A stretch of DNA of 64,000 bases from Neocallimastix lanati (nom. inval.) (lineage: Eukaryota; Neocallimastigomycota; Neocallimastigomycetes; Neocallimastigales; Neocallimastigaceae): positions 147,501 through 211,500 of the forward strand of contig JACVTC010000132.1 in the NCBI GenBank assembly GCA_016946835.1, given 5' to 3'. The position numbers and the translations under genes are program-made. Positions 35,171 to 47,006 of the stretch are shown piece by piece; within the stretch, counting starts at the first letter, position 1, and every line of letters begins with the position of its first letter. The notes beneath the pieces are model-generated. The model saw nothing but the letters and a program-made list of their open reading frames with translations. It searched no databases and was not told the origin of the DNA.

Positions 35171-35650
35171 ATTAAGTAATAATATACATTCCAAATTTTT
35201 GACAAGCAAACATTCTGGTCTGAGGGTGGAATGTTAGTATATAATGAAGTCCATTAGATAAATTCAAATTATATAAATTAAATTATTTTGTTATTAAAAT
35301 TAATCTTCTTGTATTTGAAATACATTATTTATCTTGCATTAATTTATTTCATTGTTATTGATATTAGCCACAATTGGTATAAAAGAAAATAAAAATTCAA
35401 ATTTTGTATTAATTAATATTTTAAAATATTAATTAATAATAAAAACGTTTTAACTACAAAATAAATAAATAAATAAATAAAAAGTAAATAATAAATAAAT
35501 AATAAATATATAATAAATATATAATAATTTGGAATATATAAATTAATTATTTTAAACACTAATAATTAAAAAAAACAACATCGTGAAATGTAACACACTT
35601 TCATAATAATATCTTTATTTTTTAAAATATGATTATTGTATGTACAATTT

Positions 35651-36213
35651 AATATTATACACCATTAATATGGTTTTTATAGAAAACATCATTATGATTT
35701 AAACGTATAACTAATATAAGTACTATTTTATTATAAATAATTAAATAAAAGTAATTAACAAAGTAAAAAATATAAAATTATTAAAATTCATAATATTTTT
35801 AATGCAATTTAACAAGAATAATAAGAATTTTAATTATTTTTAATAAAATTTAATTATAAAAATATTTTAATATCAATTATGCCGTTTAAAAAAATTATTA
35901 TGACACCTTTAATAATAAATAGTTTATATATATGATTTATATAATGGAAACTTTTTTCTTGAAGGGACTTATTATACCATTTTAATTTGTGTGAATATCT
36001 CTTATATATTGGGCTTTACATCACTTTCAAATATAATCAGCTTAGAGTATTAGCGCTACATTATTTATATATATTTATACATTTTTTTAATTTTAGAGAT
36101 TACTATTAAAATAAATTGTTAATTATATATGGATGTTCTTGATAAATTATATTCTTGGGGGTATTAAAATTGATTGAATTTATAACTAATTATATTGTTC
36201 TAGCCGTTTAAAC
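35651..36213 (-). repeat. LTR-like dispersed repeat, copy 1 (minus)
   Basis: The reverse complement matches 51766-52110, sharing CAATCAATTTTAATACCCC, CCAATATATAAGAG, ATTCACACAAATT and AATGGTATAATA. The TATATAAGAG stretch resembles a TATA box, as in an LTR promoter. This copy is longer, with extra A/T sequence. Confidence 0.7.
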
Positions 36214-36847
36214 GTATTAATAAATAATATAATTTGTTTCATGGTTTATTAATTTTCAATATTTCATTTAATTTCTTTTTAAAGGCTAATTTTTGCTATT
36301 TTATCTATTTAGGATACTTTTATTCATTTTCAAAATAATTATGATTTTTAAATAATCAGCACAAAGAATCAGTTTTTAAGTATCTTTCCTTTAATATTTA
36401 TTCTACATTAAATGTTTTATTTATATATTTACTTTAAATTATTTATTTTAAAACATCACTTTCTACTATACGCCACTTTCTGAATTGCATTTCCAAATTA
36501 TTTATAACAATTTACATAAATTTATATTTGTTAAAAACAAAAACAAAAAAATATATATAAAAAGCTTTATAGATAATAACCAGAAATGGAGTAATAATAA
36601 TAAAAATAAATTATATAAATTTATTAATTGTTAATTATTTTTTAATAATAATTAATAATAATCTTTTAATAAATTATAATAATTTTGAATTGAATATATT
36701 TAATAAACCTTTTTTTTTTTTATTTATTGTATTATTTATTTCATATACAATATAAATATATTTTTTTTATATACTATGTATATATTTTATAAAAAAAAAT
36801 TAATAGAAGAATAAAATAATTTTTTTTGAATAAATGAAATTATATAT

Positions 36848-36856
36848 AATAATTAT
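36848..36856 (+). repeat. 9-bp target-site duplication, left copy (MULE B)
   Basis: AATAATTAT abuts the left end of MULE B and recurs exactly at 39372-39380. Confidence 0.75.
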
Positions 36857-37016
36857 GAATGTGGTTCATTTCGCCAATTTTTATAATACAAATTTTCAAT
36901 ACGCCATTTATTTTTAATGGCTTGTAAAATTTTTTGTTAACGCCATAAAAAATTTTAATAAAATTATATGTAAAAAAAATAAATGTATAAATAAATAAAC
37001 AAACAAATAAATAAAT

Positions 37017-37771
37017 AAATAAAGAATGTAATAAGTATATAAAATAAAAATAAATAGTAGAATATAAGTATAAAGTACAGATTGAATAAAATAAAATAAA
37101 ATAAAATAAAATAAAATAAAATTAATAGTAGAATATTAAATATAAAGTACAGATTGAATAAAATAAAATAAAATAAATAGTAGAATATAAATATAAGTAG
37201 AGATTGAATAAAATAAAATAAATATCTAATATTTTTTTTTATTAAAGAATATTACAGATCAATGTTTTAGAAATGAAAATTTTTTACATTTTTATTGTAT
37301 TCAATTGATAATGTAATTTAATATAAAAAACAATGTTATTGATTGTTAATAATCTCATTAAATATAAATGATTTTTTTGTTTTCTAACATATATAATTAA
37401 ATAAAACATTTTATTTTTAAAAATAAATTGTCTTTAATATTCTTTAATTAAAAATAATAATAAATATTTACTTTATTTTATTTTATATACTTGTACTTTT
37501 ATATTATTACATTCAATATTTATTTTATTTTATTTTATTTTATTTTATTTTATTTTATTTTATTTTATTTTATTTTATTTTATTTTATTTTATTTTATTT
37601 TATTTTATTTTATTTTATTTTATTTTATTTTATTTTATTTTATTTTATTTTATTTTATTCAATCTGTACTTATATTTATATTCTACTATTTATTTTATTT
37701 TATTTTATTTTATTTTATTTTATTTTATTTTGTATACTTGTACTTACTATTACATTCTTTATTTATTTATT
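37017..37771. repeat. Internal palindrome of MULE B with (TATTT)n core
   Basis: The left arm 37017-37215 holds AAAGAATGTAATAAGTATA and repeated AGTAGAATATAA...GTACAGATTGAATAAAATAAA units. The right arm 37650-37771 holds the complements ATTCAATCTGTACTTATATT, CTACTATTTATTTTATTT and ACTATTACATTCTTT. Between them 37519-37660 is about 28 copies of TATTT, whose translation (FILFYFILFY) is not a protein. Confidence 0.75.
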
Positions 37772-37888
37772 TTTTTTTTACAAATAATTGAAAAACTAAT
37801 TTTTCAAAATTAGTATTTAGAATAATATTGGATAATTAATATAATAATTTTAATTATATAATTAAAAAATATTTATAAAAATATAGAA

Positions 37889-38924
37889 ATGGAAGAAAAT
37901 CTAATTATTGATGTAAATGAGTCTAACAAAGGAAAAAAATAAATTATTATCAATAAAAAATATAAATTTAATTTTTCATATATAAGAAAAGATAATTCAA
38001 AAGTTTATGTACAGAAATAAATGTAAATCTTTTATTATTTTAAATAAGAAAGAAATCTTAAAATATGATAGTTCACATAATCATCCTGAAAAAGAATACG
38101 ATATATCTCTATCTATAATGAAACATAAAATTAAAGATGGAATTGAAAAAAGTTCAATTCCTTATGGTATAAAAATAAAACCCCTATATAATAAAATTTC
38201 TAAAGAAATGAGATTTATATGTTCAGAATATAATTCAATTAAATCCCAAATATCAAGAAATTTAAATAAAAACTACCATCCAATGTAACAACATTTACTG
38301 AAATTCCTAATGAATCTAAATATTATAAAACAATATAAAACAAAGTGAGGTGAAAATTTTATGATATTCAAAAAATATTAATTTAATAATTTTTCAATCT
38401 CCTTTTCAAGTAAAATTATTTAGGGAATATAATAATGATATATTTGTTGATGGTACATTTTATATTGTCCCTAAATTTAGTTATCAATTATTTATTACAA
38501 GAACTTACGCTAAAGAATTAGATAGTTTTTACACTACTTCTTTTGCAATATTACAAAATAAAGAACAAGAAATATATAAAATATTTAAAAAATTAAAAAA
38601 AAAAAATGCTAATACATGTAACAATAATATTATAGTTTCAGAATCAACAGTTATTTAAATAATTTATTTCCAACAATACCATCTTATTATGAATTAATAG
38701 ATAAATTAAATAAACTTAAACATTTACCATATTATGATTATCAAAGAAAAATAAGAGGAATTTGGAAAATAAAAAAAAGAGCAATAAATAAAGCTAATGA
38801 AATCAGTGTCTTAATTGAACACTACAAAAATATTGAAACCAAGTTAATTGATACTAAATATGATAGAAATAATACTATTAATTTGTGGTTTGATTGTTTA
38901 ACTGATTTAAATAATATAATATAA
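37889..38924 (+). pseudogene. MULE transposase, copy B, nonsense-mutated and deleted
   Basis: MEENLIIDVNESNKGKK then TAA at 37940, where copy C (52981) has Gln. A disrupted finger region follows, then SFIILNKKEILKYDSSHNHP. SPFQVKLFREYNND and FVDGTFYIVPKF keep the first catalytic Asp. The segment with the second Asp and the C-x2-H motif is missing: the frame jumps to LFPTIPSYYELIDKLNK and ends CLTDLNNII at 38924. Dead. Confidence 0.8.
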
Positions 38925-39380
38925 ATATTATTTTATAATAAATAATTAAAAAATGAGGGATAACCAAACGAAATAATCAAAATTCTGTCATTCAAAAATT
39001 TAATTTATAAAGCTAATTAAATATATACAGTTTAAATAAATTTTCAAATACGTCTCTATAATTAATAATTTTATCATTATAATTATTATTTTTTTTAATA
39101 ACATTTAAATAAGAGAATTATTATTAATAATATTTATATTTTTAATAACATTTATATTTTTATATAATTTGTTACTATTAGCATTTAAATAAAAGAATTA
39201 AAATCATAAAATCTAACCATTATATGATTTATTTAATTATTCACTTAATAATTAATTTAAAAAGTGAAATAACAAAATAATACAATAAAATAATATTATG
39301 TAGCATAATATAGCTATAGCCACAAATTTATATATATCACGTGAAAAAAATTGGCGTAATGCAACCTCCCCAATAATTAT

Positions 39381-40569
39381 ATAAACTTATTTTAATTCAT
39401 AAAAATTTTTATGTAAAAAAGAATTCATACAAATAATTTAAAAAAAAAAATAAATAAATAAATAAATAAAAACTAAAATAAGATTACAATAAAACTAAAT
39501 AAAAAAAATATTAATAAAATGAAAAAAAAAGTAATCATTTCTTTATTTTATTTTATTTTATTTTTTTAAATAATGAGAAACAAAAAGAATTCTTATTTTT
39601 GATTTCATTTTTACTAGAAATCAAAGGTTTATTTGTGTAGCTACCACAATGAGCACCATTAACAAATTTAATTAATATTAAGTTATATAGAATACAAAAT
39701 GAATAAATACTAATAGAATTTCTATATTTTAAACTTTAAAGATAAAGTAATTTTTGTTGTTATTGTGTATTATGTTTTGAGTTATTATAATTATATATGT
39801 TAGTAAAAAAGAATATACTGGTAATGGGGATTATATGCATACGACATGCTTTTGTAATGTCAATGAATAATCTTTGAAACATTTCATTATTTAAAAAAAT
39901 CCATAATTATTATTATTAATTTGATTCATGTTTAATGGGATAGTTTGATGTTATATGGGTGAAAGAATTAAAAAAAAAATAAAATAAATAAATAAAAGGA
40001 GTTTAATTAATAAAAGAGAATAAATAAATTTAAATAGTGAAAAATGTCTCATATAAAATTTAATTTATTTTGTTAAAAAATAAAATCAATTTTAAGCATT
40101 AATAACCGTTCAATATTAATATTTGGGAGAAATTTCATTTTAGTTTCTATGATTTAAATCTTTATTTATTATAACTTATAAGAGTTTATTATATAATTAT
40201 TATATAATAATTAATATTTTTATATAATAATCATTAATAAAATTATTAAGATTTAAAATAAGAAATTTTTTTTTATATTTATAATTAAAATATTATAAAG
40301 TAATAATAAAATAATAAAAGCTATTTAATATAAAAATTATAAAATTTAAAAAAAAAAAATAGAATATAAATAATAGAATAATTATAATATCAATAATTTG
40401 AATATTTATGATTTGATTTTTCATCACAATATCTGTTTAATAATAGTTCTAATTTTATCCGTCAATAATTTTTATATTTTTTAAAGTTTTTATTTAATTT
40501 TTATATTAATACAATATTTTTCTATTAAAAACTTAAATTATAAATAAATAAATTAAATAGAATAAAATT
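39381..40569. other. Intergenic A/T DNA with one possible coding relic
   Basis: Mostly simple sequence. At about 39590-39680 the minus strand reads FVNGAHCGSYTNKPLISSKN, protein-like in composition but too short to assign. No other gene signs. Confidence 0.5.
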
Positions 40570-42290
40570 GGGTAAAATTTAATTATGTCTTCATATATAT
40601 ATATATAAATTTTAAATAAAATTTTTATTTTTAAATGGATATTTACTTAATGAATAAATGATGTAAAATGACAAATAAAACATAATAAATAATAAATAAT
40701 TGAATAATAATAATAATTATAATAAATAATAAATAATAAATAACAAATAATATATTAATAAATAATAATAAATTAATAAATAAATAAATAGTTAATAAAA
40801 ACAATGATGATAATAGAAATATTAAAGATATGAATCTTTATATTTTACATATAAAAATAATTGAAAATATTTTCATATTAGTTTAATTAATAAATATTTA
40901 ATTTAACAGATATATGTAAAGTAATCATTTAATATCATTATTACTCAAAAAGATAAACTGAAGATCTTGATATTAAAAAGAACAATCGAAATAAAAAAAA
41001 AAAAAAAAAAAAAGATGACTATTTAAATTGAAAATATATTAATATAAATATTAATCAATATTTTCTTAAATTATTCTTCATAATATAATATGAATAATAC
41101 TGATTAATTTTTATTTCTTAATTGATTATTAATTGTTAATTGTAATCTTAAAAATTTTAGGATTACAATTAATAATCAATTAGGTCATCTTTCAATTTTT
41201 TTTTAAAAAAAGGATATAAATATAATGTATTTTCAATATTTATATATTTTTTTTATTTATTTTATTTTATTTAATTTAATTTTAATTAGTCCTTTTTTTT
41301 TTAATATAAAATAATATCTTTAAATATTTTAGGTTTTGATAAAATATCTTATTAAATATATATAAATCCAATTACATAAATATTAATTAAAATAATGATA
41401 ATAAATAATAATAACAAAATAATTTTTAATATAAGATATTTAATAGTTTTTATAATTTTTTATAATTATAAATATTAATAAAATAGAATAAAGAAGAGCA
41501 GAGAAAACACAAAAGACATGCATTTCCTTTCATAAATCAAATATTTTTAAAGTTTTTTTTTATTTTATTTTATATTTCGTGTAGAATCAATTAAAAATTA
41601 TATAATAAACTTTATTTATTATATATTTAATTAATTTTAATAAAAAAAAAGAGAGAGAGATAATAAATGAAAATTTGTGTTACGCAATTTTAATTTAAAT
41701 TAATTTTTTTTTATTTAATATAAATTTAATTAATTATTATAAAATCATTTTTTTTATTACATTAATTTAATTTTTATAGATTATATATAATATTAATATT
41801 AATATTTTATTATATTATATATTATATATGACAAATTATTAAAGTAGATATTATAATATATATTATATTAATATTATACTTTTATTATTAATTATAAATA
41901 GGAGTTAACCTATTTAAATTTAAATTAAATTTACATATATAAAGTTTTGTAATACATGAATGACTAATTAAAGATAAAATCATATCCATATTCATATTTT
42001 TAATTTTTTTGTTTGTATATATATAACAATTGTATTTTTTTTTTTCTCTTTTTTTTTTGGTTTCAAATATTTTTTTTTTTAAAAAAAATATTTATATATA
42101 ATAAAAGAAAAGATAAGAATAACTTTAAAATAAAAATAAAATTTTTATAAAGGCTAAAAATATTTTATTATATATATTATTTATAATTTTTTTTTATTAA
42201 AAGTTTTTGTATATATATATAAAATATTAATAAAACAAATTAACTTGAAATAATTAAAAGTTTATAAAACTCTGTAAATAGATAAAAAAA
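40570..42290 (+). repeat. Upstream arm of the GH43 segmental duplication, copy 1
   Basis: It aligns with about 56262-58897 in the same order: TCTTCATATATATATATA, AGATCTTGATATTAAAA, GATGACTATTTAAATTGAAA, the hairpin at 41119, TTTTGATAAAATATCTTATT and AACTCTGTAAATAGATAAAA directly before the ATG. Copy 2 is longer because of heptamer arrays and a 310-bp tandem duplication. It must include the GH43 promoter. Confidence 0.85.
41119..41182. repeat. Conserved hairpin upstream of GH43 copy 1
   Basis: The left arm TAATTGATTATTAATTGTTA...TGTAATC pairs with the right arm GATTACAATTAATAATCAAT around TTAAAAATTTTAG. The same hairpin is kept at 57818-57879 and half of it at about 57508-57548, although flanking sequence has drifted. 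Confidence 0.7.
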
Positions 42291-44051
42291 ATGAAATCTA
42301 TTCTATTTTCATATATTATTACATTAACTTTAACATTAACTAGTAGTATAGTTTATGGAGCAGGAGCAAGTTCTTTTAGTAATGTTACTCCTGGTAAGTC
42401 TATAAAGGATTTAGCTAATCATAATCCATTGTTTACTCATAGATATAGTGCTGACCCAGGTGTTATGGTTTATAATAATAGAGTTTATGTCTATGCTACT
42501 AATGATGGTGATGTTGCCACTAAATTTACAGACGATAATACCTATAGTCATATTAATTCACTTAATGTCATGTCTTCTGAAGATTTAGTTAATTGGACAG
42601 ATCATGGTTCAATCTTAGTTGCTGGTAATAATGGTGCTGCTAAATGGGCTGGTAATTCATGGGCTCCATGTGCTACTTATAAAAAAATTAATGGAAAGGA
42701 TAAGTTCTTCCTTTACTTTGCTAATAATGCTAATGGAATTGGTGTTTTAACTAGTGATTCTCCTACTGGTCCTTTCAAAGATCCAATTGGTAAAGCTCTT
42801 ATCACTCGTCAAACTCCAAATTGTGGTGATGTCGCTTGGCTTTTTGACCCAGCTGTTTTAGTTGATACTGATGGTACTGGTTACCTTTACTTCGGTGGTG
42901 GTGTACCAGACGGTAAGGATGCTGCACCAAAAACTATTAGAGTTGTTAAATTAGGAGCCGATATGGTAAGTCTTGCCGGAACTCCACAACTTATTGATAC
43001 TCCATATGTATTTGAAGATTCTGGTATAAATAAAATTGGAAATACCTATTACTATTCTTACTGTACCAATTGGTCTGCAGGTGAACCTTATGGACAAGCT
43101 AGAATTGTTTATATGACCAGTAGTAATCCAATGGGTCCATTCACATATCAAGGTGTCTGTTTAAATAATCCAGGAGAAGATTTCCAAACTTATGGAAATA
43201 ATCATCATACTATTATTGAATTCAAAAATAAATATTACATTTTCTATCATACTGAATGGCTTAATAAGCAAGTTTTCGGAACTCAAAAGGGTTATCGTAC
43301 TTCCTTTGTTAATGAAATTACATTCAGTAATGGCAAATTTGAAAAAGCTAAGGGTACCTACGAAGGTGTATCACAATTGAGTGATGTAGATGGCAGTAAG
43401 GTTAATAACGCTTCTAGTTTTGCTTGGCAATATGGTATTACTATTAAGGGTCAAGATAATGCTCTTCCTGTCAATTATGTTAAAGGAGCTTGGACAGGTA
43501 TTTCCAATGTCGATTTAGGTAATGCTAAATCTATTACTCTTAAAGCTTATGCTCCAAATGGTGCTACTATTAAGGTTTGTGTTGGAAGTGAAAATGGAAC
43601 TGTTCTTGGTTATGTTGATATTCCAAAGGGTAACAGTTTACAAAATGTTACAGGAAATCTTGATAATGCTTCAGGAACAAAGAATCTTTTCTTAGTTTCT
43701 TCTGGTGATGCTACCATTGAGTCATGGCAACTTACTGGAGGTAATAGTAGCAGCACTCCATCACCATCCAATGGATCTAGTGACTGTTGGTCTCAATCCT
43801 TAGGTTATGGTTGTTGTAGCGGTTGTATTGATGTCATTATGACCGATAATGATGGTGAATGGGGAGTAGAAAATGATGATTGGTGTGGTATTCCAAAGAC
43901 TTGTAATTCCAATAATGCCAGTAGTTCATGCAGCGGTGCCCAAGGTTATCCTTGCTGTAAATCCACTTGTTCATCATATTTCCAAGATAACGATGGTGAA
44001 TGGGGTGTTGAAAATGATGATTGGTGTTTAATTAATAAATCTATTTGTTAA
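42291..44051 (+). CDS. GH43 glycosidase with CBM6-like module and two fungal dockerins (copy 1)
   Basis: Complete 586-residue secreted protein. The signal peptide is residues 1-23. The GH43 five-bladed propeller spans about 46-358, with the three acids visible as Asp55 (SADPG), Asp186 (LFDPAV) and Glu242 (FEDSG). Residues about 380-483 form a CBM6-like beta-sandwich (VDLGNAKSITLKAY...). A Ser/Pro/Asn linker follows, then two CBM10-type dockerins at 499-538 and 547-586, each with CW/CS...CC...DNDGEWGVENDDWC. GH43 enzymes are alpha-L-arabinofuranosidases or beta-xylosidases; which one cannot be told here. The dockerins anchor the enzyme to the fungal cellulosome scaffold. Copy 2 at 58898 is about 95% identical. 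The start is fixed by the signal peptide and the conserved leader. Confidence 0.94.
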   Translation: MKSILFSYIITLTLTLTSSIVYGAGASSFSNVTPGKSIKDLANHNPLFTHRYSADPGVMVYNNRVYVYATNDGDVATKFTDDNTYSHINSLNVMSSEDLVNWTDHGSILVAGNNGAAKWAGNSWAPCATYKKINGKDKFFLYFANNANGIGVLTSDSPTGPFKDPIGKALITRQTPNCGDVAWLFDPAVLVDTDGTGYLYFGGGVPDGKDAAPKTIRVVKLGADMVSLAGTPQLIDTPYVFEDSGINKIGNTYYYSYCTNWSAGEPYGQARIVYMTSSNPMGPFTYQGVCLNNPGEDFQTYGNNHHTIIEFKNKYYIFYHTEWLNKQVFGTQKGYRTSFVNEITFSNGKFEKAKGTYEGVSQLSDVDGSKVNNASSFAWQYGITIKGQDNALPVNYVKGAWTGISNVDLGNAKSITLKAYAPNGATIKVCVGSENGTVLGYVDIPKGNSLQNVTGNLDNASGTKNLFLVSSGDATIESWQLTGGNSSSTPSPSNGSSDCWSQSLGYGCCSGCIDVIMTDNDGEWGVENDDWCGIPKTCNSNNASSSCSGAQGYPCCKSTCSSYFQDNDGEWGVENDDWCLINKSIC

Positions 44052-44704
44052 TAAATTCAAAAAAAAAAAAAAAAAAAAAAAGATAAAAAAAAAATTAATG
44101 GAAAAAAGAAAATAAATATAATATATAAACATTATTGCTCGATGTAATAATGAGTAAAATTTTTTTTTATTTTATATATATAAATATTATTACTCGATGT
44201 AATAATAAAATTATGTATTTATAAATTTATATATATAATATAAAACTTTTTAGATTATACTTTACATAGTATTATCTTTTACATAGTATTTTCGCTAATA
44301 TTACATTATCAAATAAAATTAAAAAAGAAATAAATATTAAAAAAAAAAAAAAAAAAAATAAAATAAAATAAAAAATTTAAAAATTTAAGAAAATATTTAT
44401 TTATAAATTATTTAATTATTTAATTTTAATATTATAAGGATTATTTATTTGTGAGTATATATATTATTTTTTGCAATTTTAAAATAAAAAAGAAATAAAA
44501 AAAGAAGTTAATAATACATTTTCCATTTATGGAAAAATTATAAATGGAAAATATATTATTATTTTAGATTTTAATGATACTTTTGTGTTGAGATTAATGG
44601 ACACTATACTGTTCTATTTTAAAGATGATTTTATATTTAATGGATGAAAAATGAATGAATATGAATGAATTATTGATTAATCATTTTTTTTTAAAAATTA
44701 TTAT
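44052..44704 (+). other. 3' flank of GH43 copy 1
   Basis: 44052-44300 matches the flank of copy 2 (60659-60850), including TATTACTCGATGTAATAATA, which can fold (ATTACTCGATGTAAT) and occurs twice in each flank. After that come A-runs and a short repeat at 44620-44700 that also occurs at 48270-48355. No gene. Confidence 0.7.
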
Positions 44705-46380
44705 TTTTTTAAAAATTATATATAATATGGTGATTCGACCAGACACACCTCTTTTTCAAAATAAAAGAGATCCTACTTTTTATCTTGCTGGTCAACCAAT
44801 CCCAATAACTAAATGTTATACCTATTTAGGTATACCATTTGATAAAAGCTTATCATTGAACCCTATTATTAAATTACTTAACTCTAAAGTTACTAAAGCT
44901 CTCTTTTCTGTTAGTAAATTTCTTTCAAACTCCAAAATTCCTATTCCATTTAAAAAGATTATAATTAACTCTTATGTACTTAGTAAAGTCTCTTACTTTG
45001 CGCCTTTACTTGGTTCAAATAAAGCTAGAACAAATAATACTCAGAAATTAATTAATAAAGGATTAAGATGGATTGCAGGTATACAAAAAGCCAAATCATT
45101 TATTAATGTATATTCTATTTCAAAAGATTTACATATTCCTCCATTGTCAGCTAAGTGTGCTTTGTCTCAAGTCAAATGTTTTGATAAATGGAAAGATTCA
45201 AATTGTATTATTTCCTATTTAGTTAATAATATTCCAAGATCTAGAAAATATACATGGACAAAAGAAAGTAGAACTCTTAAACGTAAACTAGAGAAAAGAG
45301 GTAATAACAATAATAAAATCAAGGATTTTTATTGGAAAAGAGATATGAAAATCAATTCTATTAAAGCTGAGTTTTATGACAAAAACAAATTCGAAGAAAC
45401 ATCAAAATTTATTAAACTTTGTTATGAATATCTTAATCTTTCATATGGTTTCTATTGGCTATTGAGAGCACGAAGCGGATATAGATTAGATGCTAGAATT
45501 GCTAAAGCTGCAAAAATTGTAGATCAAATGTGTCCTAATTATTGTCCCTGTTGTAAAAAGTAATAAATAATGGATAAGTCATTGGTTAATTGATTGTCCT
45601 TTTTTCAATCATATTCGTAGTAAAGTTAATGATAAAATTTTATTTTTATATAATGCTTTTTACCGTGGCAACCTAACAAATGATATAGTTAATAGTAATA
45701 ATGATAATAGTAATAGTAATAGTAGAATAATAGTAATAGTAATAATAGTTATAGTAATATTAGTAATAATTTTTTTAGTAATGTTAGTAATAGTATTGAA
45801 AATAATGTGTATATTGATTCTAGTGTGTGTGAAAAAGTGTTTAATTTCCTTCTTGGAGGTCGAAGTATTAATAATAGTACAAGGGAATGGAAGTATCTAT
45901 TTAAGTGCCAGATGAAATCAGGTGCTTATTCTGATACTCCATTCTTGGTGGTTACTGCGGCACTTCTTCAATCGATTATACCTATTGCTATTGGCCAGCA
46001 ATGGTCTTTGTTCAATAGGTTCAAATCGAACCGTACTACTACTACCAAGAGCGTCAATGCTGAAGAAACAGTAAGACAGGCCAGCAAGGCTAGCGCAACC
46101 AATGAAGATCATAATTTTGTATCTTAAAATTATGATTAACATTGTGAAGTCAAAATTAATTATTATACTTCAGTATAATAATGCCCTTATGAAGTCTTAC
46201 AAATATTAATTAAATGAAACTAGAATATATTATACCATTATTTTATTTTATTTTGTGTTTTATTTTTTGTTTATTTTTTTTATCTTTTTTTTTATTATTT
46301 TATTACATGTATTTTATCAAATATTTAATTAATAAAGATGAAACAAGTTTGCTGCCGTTAAAAAAAAAAAAAAAAAAAAA
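44705..46380 (+). mobile_element. 5'-truncated LINE retrotransposon with poly(A) tail
   Basis: It encodes the part of a LINE polyprotein after the RT palm (44728-45563 and 45807-46127, with a frameshift between) and ends in an A21 tract at 46360-46380 preceded by AATAAAG. Loss of the 5' end and a poly(A) tail are typical of target-primed reverse transcription. A related truncated copy lies at 61262-62320, also just downstream of a GH43 gene. Confidence 0.85.
44728..46127 (+). pseudogene. LINE polyprotein C-terminal half
   Basis: 44728-45563 reads MVIRPDTPLFQNKRDP, CYTYLGIPFDKSLSL, a helical thumb region (KKIIINSYVLSKVSYFAPLL), SRKYTWTKESRTL and FYWLLRARSGYRLD, ending CPNYCPCCKK. A shift of frame then gives SHWLIDCPFFNHIR, completing a Cys-Cys-His-Cys finger. 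After an (AATAGT)n stretch and another shift, 45807-46127 reads FLLGGRSINNST and ends in a Lys/Ala/Glu tail. Endonuclease and RT palm are absent. The open segment at 44655 begins in unrelated flanking DNA, so its first ATG is not meaningful. Confidence 0.8.
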
Positions 46381-46488
46381 TATATATATATAATATATAT
46401 ATAATTTTTACTTGATCTTTTTAAAACATCATAAATATTAATAATATTAATAGTGATAAAACCCATAATCATTTTCATCACCACTTTG

Positions 46489-47006
46489 GAATGCTGTATT
46501 TTGGAACATTGCATTTCGGAATGTGGCTTTTAAATTTAAATTTGATTCTTAATTTAGCGACCCATATCTTTTTCTTTTTTGAATGATTGTATATAAATAA
46601 ATAAATAAAAATAGCAATATATATAAATGGTTTAATTTTTTTTTAAATAAACATAGAAATAAATATAAATAAGTTAATTGATTTTATATTCTTTTTATTT
46701 TTTTTTATTTTAAAAAGAAAAAAAAAATTTTTTCATAAACACATTATTTACAATAAATATTTATTATTATTTTAACAAAAAATACTAAAGTATGTCATTA
46801 AAATTAAATATTTTTATTTTCTATTGTAACAAAAGATATTAAAATATTATTAATTATTATTTTATTTTTTATTATTTATTAAAAATTTAAATATTGTTAT
46901 TTATTTATTAAAAATTATTAAAGCTATCCTTACATCAACGTTATTTTAAAGTACTCGCATTTCATATAAAGTCACGAAATGCAACATTCCGAAATGCACC
47001 ACATTC
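46489..47006. mobile_element. MITE with repeated TIR motif (518 bp)
   Basis: The left end reads GAATGCTGTATTTTGGAACA then TTGCATTTCGGAATG; the complement of the right end reads GAATGTGGTGCATTTCGGAA then TGTTGCATTTCG. The motif is doubled at each end. The interior is A/T-rich with no gene. The ends match MULE termini here; no target duplication was recognised. Confidence 0.7.

Larger units (their letters stand above)
35171..36856. other. Retroelement debris and A/T spacer
   Basis: At 35222 a polypurine-like GAGGGTGGAA is followed by TGTTAG, the form of a Ty1/copia 3' LTR start, but no second LTR was found. 35651-36213 is an LTR-like repeat (separate entry). The rest is A/T-rich with no genes. 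Confidence 0.5.
36857..39371 (+). mobile_element. MULE B, Mutator-like element (2515 bp), internally deleted
   Basis: The left end GAATGTGGTTCATTTCGCCA and the complement of the right end GGGGAGGTTGCATTACGCCA share CATTxCGCCAATTTTT. The 9-bp duplication AATAATTAT flanks it. The 5' third contains a large internal inverted repeat built from a 46-bp-type unit and a (TATTT)n array. The transposase (37889-38924) lacks its middle. Confidence 0.82.

Noticed and set aside
37491-37787. 98-codon open frame, plus strand
   Set aside because: It is a translation of the (TATTT)n array (FILFYFILFY); no protein-like composition.
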